From Candidatus Latescibacterota bacterium (GTDB taxonomy: Bacteria > Latescibacterota > UBA2968 > GCA-2709665), in assembly GCA_030746455.1 (NCBI GenBank), contig JASLMQ010000850.1, forward strand, positions 1 to 5,873: a stretch of 5,873 bases of DNA, written 5' to 3'. This document shows, piece by piece, positions 1-3,290 of this stretch. The position numbers and the translations under genes were made by a program. Below the pieces are notes generated by a model, which was not told where the DNA came from, did not search any database, and was given only the letters and a program-made list of their open reading frames with translations. Every line of letters starts with the position of its first letter. Position 1 is the stretch's first letter.

Positions 1-74
1 GTATTGATGACGCTGTACTGCACGATCATCGAATCGCCCTTCGCCTGTGCGTCGACGGTGGCGGTCACCCTTCG
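1..74 (-). repeat. Beginning of a fourth BsuPI domain, cut by the window edge
   Basis: Residues 761-784 read RRVTATVDAQAKGDSMIVQYSVIN. The last ten residues align with SLVVEYRLVN of domain 3 and SVHVRYRLKN of domain 2, at the same place relative to a preceding linker. Only the first two strands are present, so the call rests on a short match. Confidence 0.5.
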
Positions 75-2354
75 CTCGTCAGGGTCGAGCGGCGGGAAAT
101 CGGGCAGCGGCACACCCGGCGTGCTTCCGCCGCTCGTGTCGCTGGTGCTCACGGCGAATCTCGTCCACGCCTCCGTCTCGCCACCTGTGATCGACGCCGA
201 ATCCTCGGCCGCCACGGTCAGATAGGCCATCAGCCCGTATCCACCCTCCGCGTTGGCCCCCATCTCGGGCAAGTGGAGCTTCTCTCGGAAAGCGTAGGAC
301 TCGCGGGGGGCTAGAGTATGCTGCGAAGGGGTCGCGACGAACAGCCGCACCGCGGACCACTGCCACATCCTCCCCCCCGGGCCCTCAAGGACCAGGTCGT
401 ATTTCTGCCCACTTGGGAAGACCAGCGTCTGGGACATCTCGGTCAGGTTGACAAGTCGGTATTCAACCACCAGCGAGTCATCCGGTGCATAGACCTGCCG
501 GTCGGCCCGCAGGTGCGCCTCTACCCGTCCTGGGATGCCCGGACTGGGTATCGTCCCCGGGATTGCGAACTTCACCACGGCTACCGTTCGGTCGCGTGTT
601 GTCCCGCCCGTCCCTTCGGGGCCCAGGACCAGGAATGCCGTGAGGAGATAGCTCTGGCCAGCGGTGGCCCACTCCTCGGAAAGGGTAACAGCTGTCTTGA
701 ACTCATAGGTCTCGCCCGCACCCAGGACGGAGTCCCTCATCGCCTGGGTGAACAGCTTGCCATCGGACCACTGCCAGACCTTGCCCCCCTGGCCTTCAAG
801 AACAAGCTCGTACTCCTGTCCCGATGTGAAGTGGAGCGCAATGGCCTCCTCGGTGAGATTCTTCAGCCGGTATCGGACATGGACGGAGTCCCCCACCGAG
901 TAGGTCTCTCTCTGGATGGCAAGCTCGGCTACCAACCCGCTATGGTTGGTGGTGTGGGCGTTCGGATAGCCATCTCCGATCGCTCGCCTCATAGTCAGAT
1001 CAACTCGGTTCTCGCCAGCCTCTAACTGCACGAGTTGACTCACCGGTTCGAAATCGCGCTTCGTGACGGTCAGGAGATACTGGCCGGGCTTGAGATTGGT
1101 GAACATGAACCTGCCCGCCACGCTCGTCCAGCCCGCCATGGCCCAGGCCGTGACATCCGATCTTTCCGCGCCCCGGGCCGGCGATATCTGCACCGAGGCT
1201 CCCCCCACCGCCGTCTCGTCTCCACCCTCCTCCCACACGTGTCCCCTCAGGACCGCCGTCTCCGGATCGATCACGATGTGCAGGGGAGCAGCCACCTCGG
1301 TGTCCGAGGAGGCAACCGTTCCCTCCAGGAATGACGCGGTCGGCAGGTACGCCAGAAGCCTGTAGGTTCCCGAAGCCAGCCCAGCGGCAGCCAGGTCAAC
1401 CCGATCCTCGAATGTCCACGACTCGCCTTTCTTGAGCGTAAACGCCGTGAGGGCTTCCCCGAAATCCCGAAGGTGCGACCAGGCCCAGGCCTTGTACTCG
1501 GTGCTATCGACCAGAATGAACTCGACCTGCTGGGTCGAGCCGAATCGGAACGTCACCGAATCCCGATCCACGGCCGTCACCCGATACCGCACGAAGAGGA
1601 CGGATCCCTGCTCGTAGGCTGACGTATCCGTGGCTACCTCATACCGGATGCCGTCCCGCTCGACAGTTGCGGTGTTGCCGTACTTGGGCGGGTCCACGGG
1701 CAGTGGCCCAGGTCGGGGATCGATCGGATCGTCCTGGTCTGCGCCCGTCGAATCGGACGGGCTTCCTCCCGGCTCCGCACCCCGGTTCGCGAAGGCCGCG
1801 AGTTCGTAGGTCTGGGGACCGGCGAACGAGTTCTCGACCCACTTGACCAGTCCAATGCCGGGCGCAAACCACGCGTCGACAACACCCGCGTCCGCGAGCT
1901 GCGGGCTGGGCTTCAGCACCAGGTGGATGCATGGAGCCAGCGTGCCGTAGGGAACCGTCACCGTATCCGTCCGGCTCCGCACCGTGACCTGAGTGCCGTC
2001 CATCAGGTCTCCGCTAGCCGGAGTGCCCTCGAGTGTCCACGAGACACCAACCGTCGACCCCAGGTCGAACAGCAGGCGCCACTTCCCCTCGCGATGCTCG
2101 AAAACCTGGCCCGAGTCCCGCACGCTCAACGCCCGGCGCCCCTGGAAGCCGTCCCAATAGAACACGGAGTCCGTGCCAACCGTCGTTGCCTCCAGGATGC
2201 GGACCATTCGAGCGACCTCCATCGGGCTCCCGCCGTAGGTCCACGTCATCCCCACCTGGGTCGGGAAGTAGGCGTGGCCACCATAGGCCGGCGTCGCAAC
2301 CGAATTCATCAGCGAAACCGCCGCCATCAAGATCCAGCGATGCCTCTTGCTCAT
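1..2354 (-). CDS. Exported multidomain protein with tandem BsuPI-type (proteinase-inhibitor-like) domains; 3' end outside window
   Basis: The frame runs from ATG at 2354 to the left edge, 784 codons without a stop, so the C-terminus is missing. Visible in order: signal peptide at residues 1 to about 23-26 (basic MSKRHR, hydrophobic stretch, small residues, no lipobox Cys); a globular domain at about 27-189 opening with YFPTQVGMTWTY and closing with WFAPGIGLVKW, a layout I associate with exported FCB-group proteins; a Pro/Asp/Gly linker at 190-225; a divergent BsuPI-like domain at about 237-340; a carboxypeptidase-regulatory-like beta-sandwich at about 368-457 (GRFMFTNLKPGQYLLTV); clear BsuPI domains at about 474-578 and 609-716 with SGQ-Y and WQWS motifs; a linker rich in Ser, Gly and Pro; and the start of another repeat from 761. 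BsuPI (PF12690) is named after a Bacillus subtilis intracellular proteinase inhibitor, and the fold is Ig-like. Export and tandem arrangement suggest a surface or secreted role; actual protease inhibition is unproven. The start is supported by GAGGGGG seven bases upstream. Confidence 0.9.
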   Translation of the reverse strand, partial: MSKRHRWILMAAVSLMNSVATPAYGGHAYFPTQVGMTWTYGGSPMEVARMVRILEATTVGTDSVFYWDGFQGRRALSVRDSGQVFEHREGKWRLLFDLGSTVGVSWTLEGTPASGDLMDGTQVTVRSRTDTVTVPYGTLAPCIHLVLKPSPQLADAGVVDAWFAPGIGLVKWVENSFAGPQTYELAAFANRGAEPGGSPSDSTGADQDDPIDPRPGPLPVDPPKYGNTATVERDGIRYEVATDTSAYEQGSVLFVRYRVTAVDRDSVTFRFGSTQQVEFILVDSTEYKAWAWSHLRDFGEALTAFTLKKGESWTFEDRVDLAAAGLASGTYRLLAYLPTASFLEGTVASSDTEVAAPLHIVIDPETAVLRGHVWEEGGDETAVGGASVQISPARGAERSDVTAWAMAGWTSVAGRFMFTNLKPGQYLLTVTKRDFEPVSQLVQLEAGENRVDLTMRRAIGDGYPNAHTTNHSGLVAELAIQRETYSVGDSVHVRYRLKNLTEEAIALHFTSGQEYELVLEGQGGKVWQWSDGKLFTQAMRDSVLGAGETYEFKTAVTLSEEWATAGQSYLLTAFLVLGPEGTGGTTRDRTVAVVKFAIPGTIPSPGIPGRVEAHLRADRQVYAPDDSLVVEYRLVNLTEMSQTLVFPSGQKYDLVLEGPGGRMWQWSAVRLFVATPSQHTLAPRESYAFREKLHLPEMGANAEGGYGLMAYLTVAAEDSASITGGETEAWTRFAVSTSDTSGGSTPGVPLPDFPPLDPDERRVTATVDAQAKGDSMIVQYSVIN
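207..530 (-). repeat. BsuPI domain 3 (canonical, close paralogue of domain 2)
   Basis: Residues about 609-716. It shows SLVVEYRLVNLTEM, FPSGQKYDLVLEGPGG, MWQWSAVRLF, LAPRESYAF and GYGLMAYLTV. The similarity to domain 2 is plain also at DNA level: both copies carry ccactgcca and a nearby tcaag-ac-ag-tcgta pattern on the plus strand. The Asp-Gly after WQWS is replaced by Ala-Val. A Pro/Gly-rich linker (IPGTIPSPGIPGR) joins it to domain 2. Confidence 0.85.
621..935 (-). repeat. BsuPI domain 2 (canonical)
   Basis: Residues about 474-578. Hallmarks are visible in order: SVHVRYRLKNLTEE, HFTSGQEYELVLEG, GKVWQWSDGKLFTQAM, LGAGETYEF and SYLLTAFLVL. This matches the PF12690 pattern of an SGQ-Y-D/E-hydrophobic strand followed by WxWSdG and a G-E-T strand. 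By hand count, 28 of 46 residues in the block at 750-887 are identical to domain 3 (339-476). Confidence 0.85.
984..1253 (-). other. Carboxypeptidase-regulatory-like (CarboxypepD_reg) domain region within the BsuPI-array gene
   Basis: Residues about 368-457. The segment starts LRGHVWEEGG, has GASVQISPA, then TSVAGRFMFTNLKPGQYLLTV and ends with a strand rich in Val and Leu before MRR. This is the usual pattern of the PF13620-type beta-sandwich (G-V-x-D ... GxF-x-f-x-x-L-x-P-G-x-Y), which acts as a structural spacer or binding module in exported proteins. It sits between BsuPI-like domain 1 and domain 2, interrupting the array. Confidence 0.75.
1335..1646 (-). repeat. BsuPI-like domain 1 (divergent)
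   Basis: Residues about 237-340 of the BsuPI-array protein. The strand pattern matches the later copies: SVLFVRYRV, then a Phe-rich strand, then FILVDSTEYKAWAWS, then LKKGESWTFEDRVDL, then SGTYRLLAYL. The family hallmarks are eroded: the SGQ-Y motif reads STQQVEF and WQWS-DG reads WAWSHL. I infer an older or functionally relaxed copy. It could instead be scored as a generic Ig-like fold by profile searches. Confidence 0.65.
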
Positions 2355-2513
2355 CTCCCTGCCCCCTCTATCTCACTTCCACTTCCGACCGACTGACGTC
2401 TCAACCCGGCTCTGTCTATCAGGTGTGGGTTCTGGACCTCTATGCCTGAACCGGTTCCCGGCCGCCCGCCTCAAGCTTCACTAACCCGTCCGACATTTCT
2501 CAATTCTCAATCT
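2355..2513. other. Intergenic gap without a recognisable gene
   Basis: This 159-base gap separates the stop of the small coiled-coil gene from the start of the BsuPI-array gene. It holds the ribosome binding site, a 10-bp perfect palindrome GAACCGGTTC at 2448-2457 and a tandem TTCTCAA pair at 2497-2510. On the minus strand TTGAGA resembles a -35 box, but no convincing -10 lies at the right distance. I see no hairpin with a T tract, so co-transcription of the flanking genes is possible. Confidence 0.5.
2362..2368 (-). promoter_or_regulatory. Ribosome binding site of the BsuPI-array gene
   Basis: Read on the minus strand, GAGGGGG lies seven bases before the ATG at 2354. A second purine run (AGGGAG) touches the start codon directly and is too close to serve. 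Together with the signal peptide beginning immediately after this ATG, it fixes the start. Confidence 0.6.
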
Positions 2514-2927
2514 TCATTTTACAATGCCTCTAAGCCTCTGAAGCTCCGCCTGAAGCTCTTCCAGTTCCGCCGCCAGTCCCATCGCTCCTCCCCTCAGGTC
2601 CCCGATGCCCGAGGTCTCGTGTGCCACGCTGAGCTCGGTGTCGTGCCTGGCAAACATCCCTTCCGCGTCTGTCTGCTTCTCGGTGGCCACCACCTGGCGG
2701 CTCCGTGTGGCGAGCTCATCGAACAGTCCGAGCTCTCGCACCAGTCTCGCGGCGCGAATCCTCAGCCGCTGCTCCCTAGCCAGTCCCCTGATCCGAAGCC
2801 GCAGCGCCGCGGCCTCCGTCTCTTGCACGTCGACGGGGGCAGCATCATCGCGCGTCTCGCCCCGTATCGGCTGCCCCAGCAGGAGCACCAGAAGCATCGC
2901 AAGTAAGCTAGCGATTCGCCTGCCCAC
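2514..2927 (-). CDS. Small exported coiled-coil protein, unknown family
   Basis: A 137-residue product that I do not recognise. Residues 1 to about 23 form a signal peptide (MGRRIAS, then a strongly hydrophobic Leu-rich core ending GQPIRG). The mature part is Ala, Leu, Arg and Glu rich, has no Cys, and has hydrophobic residues spaced as in heptads in two blocks, about 36-72 and about 115-137 (MGLAAELEELQAELQRLRG), separated by a less regular stretch near 80-112. I infer a periplasmic or surface helical, oligomerising protein. The start is GTG: the sequence GAGGTGG at 2931-2937 provides a Shine-Dalgarno six bases from GAGG to the start, while the next in-frame ATG (residue 11) would destroy the signal peptide. 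It ends in TGA. It lies between two genes for exported proteins on the same strand and may share a transcript with the BsuPI-array gene 159 bases downstream. Confidence 0.75.
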   Translation of the reverse strand: MGRRIASLLAMLLVLLLGQPIRGETRDDAAPVDVQETEAAALRLRIRGLAREQRLRIRAARLVRELGLFDELATRSRQVVATEKQTDAEGMFARHDTELSVAHETSGIGDLRGGAMGLAAELEELQAELQRLRGIVK

Positions 2928-2930
2928 CGT

Positions 2931-2937
2931 CCACCTC
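2931..2937 (-). promoter_or_regulatory. Ribosome binding site deciding the GTG start of the small coiled-coil gene
   Basis: On the minus strand GAGGTGG precedes GTG at 2927; GAGG is six bases from the start codon. No ATG in the same frame lies upstream near it, and the first internal ATG falls inside the signal peptide, so this site selects the GTG. Confidence 0.6.
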
Positions 2938-3040
2938 TTTCCACGACACAGCCCTGCCCCGCGATATGCGGAATCCTGCGAATCTCAGCCGTGTCCATTG
3001 GGGGATGCAATCGCTGTGCCACCCGGACGGACCAGAGCTA

Positions 3041-3086
3041 TCTCTAAACGTAAAATGCTGTTTCCCTTTTGTTTATGTCGAATTAT
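3041..3086 (-). promoter_or_regulatory. AT-rich patch, possible promoter region for the small coiled-coil gene
   Basis: This is the most AT-rich stretch of the window, containing on the minus strand ATAATT, CATAAACAAAAGGGAAA and ATTTTACGTTTAGA. It lies downstream of the terminator of the preceding gene and 114 or more bases before the GTG start, so a transcript starting here would have a long leader. TCGACA resembles a -35 box, but I cannot find a good -10 at 16-18 bases, so no exact promoter is claimed. Confidence 0.3.
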
Positions 3087-3208
3087 CGCCGTGCGAAGAA
3101 GAGGCCACGACAGCACCCGGAGCATCAGTTATTTGAGAGGACCCGCCTCAGAATCCCACGGAATCGAGAGCCGATTGGACCCACCCAGTGATCGGTCTGG
3201 ATGGGACG

Positions 3209-3243
3209 AAAATGCCCCTGGGGCTGACACAACCCCAGGGGCA
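3209..3243 (-). terminator. Intrinsic terminator of the cohesin/dockerin gene
   Basis: TGCCCCTGGGG at 3213-3223 pairs perfectly with CCCCAGGGGCA at 3233-3243, an 11-bp GC-rich stem with a nine-base loop. In the minus direction the stem is followed by TTTT then CGTCCC. The stem begins 47 bases after the TAA of the upstream gene, the expected place. The T tract is short, so efficiency is uncertain. On the plus strand no T tract follows, so it looks one-directional. Confidence 0.75.
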
Positions 3244-3290
3244 CCCAAGCAGCATCGGATTCGACAAGCAAGAGGTGTGGTCGCTCTGCG

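Larger units (their letters stand above)
2928..3290. other. Intergenic region between the cohesin/dockerin gene and the small coiled-coil gene
   Basis: These 363 bases hold no supported gene. They contain the terminator hairpin near 3209-3243 and an AT-rich patch at 3041-3086. The rest, 2938-3040 and 3087-3208, has ordinary GC-rich composition and shows no RNA gene or clear repeat to my eye. Frames that cross it on either strand lack a ribosome site or protein-like composition. Confidence 0.6.

Noticed and set aside
750..887. Repeated DNA blocks as CRISPR or mobile-element repeats
   Set aside because: The two copies are in frame, differ at many positions and encode homologous protein domains. 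There are no spacers, terminal inverted repeats or transposase.
318..1025. Long open frame on the plus strand, 235 codons
   Set aside because: It lies antisense to BsuPI domains 2 and 3, has no signal or domain, is rich in Arg, Pro and His, and lacks a ribosome site. The opposite strand carries a continuous frame with clear domains.
1634..1932. Overlapping minus-strand frames inside the BsuPI-array gene
   Set aside because: They are alternate frames of a continuous coding frame. I considered a frameshifted or broken gene here, but frame 2354 to 3 reads through all 784 codons with no stop.
1923..2449. Two overlapping plus-strand frames opposite the start of the BsuPI-array gene
   Set aside because: Their composition is dominated by Arg, Pro and Ser, and they run through the ribosome site and signal peptide of the real gene on the other strand.
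2762..3022. Minus-strand frame of 86 codons overlapping the small gene
   Set aside because: It overlaps the better-supported gene in another frame, and its product (Cys/Trp/Arg-rich) has no signal peptide or domain.
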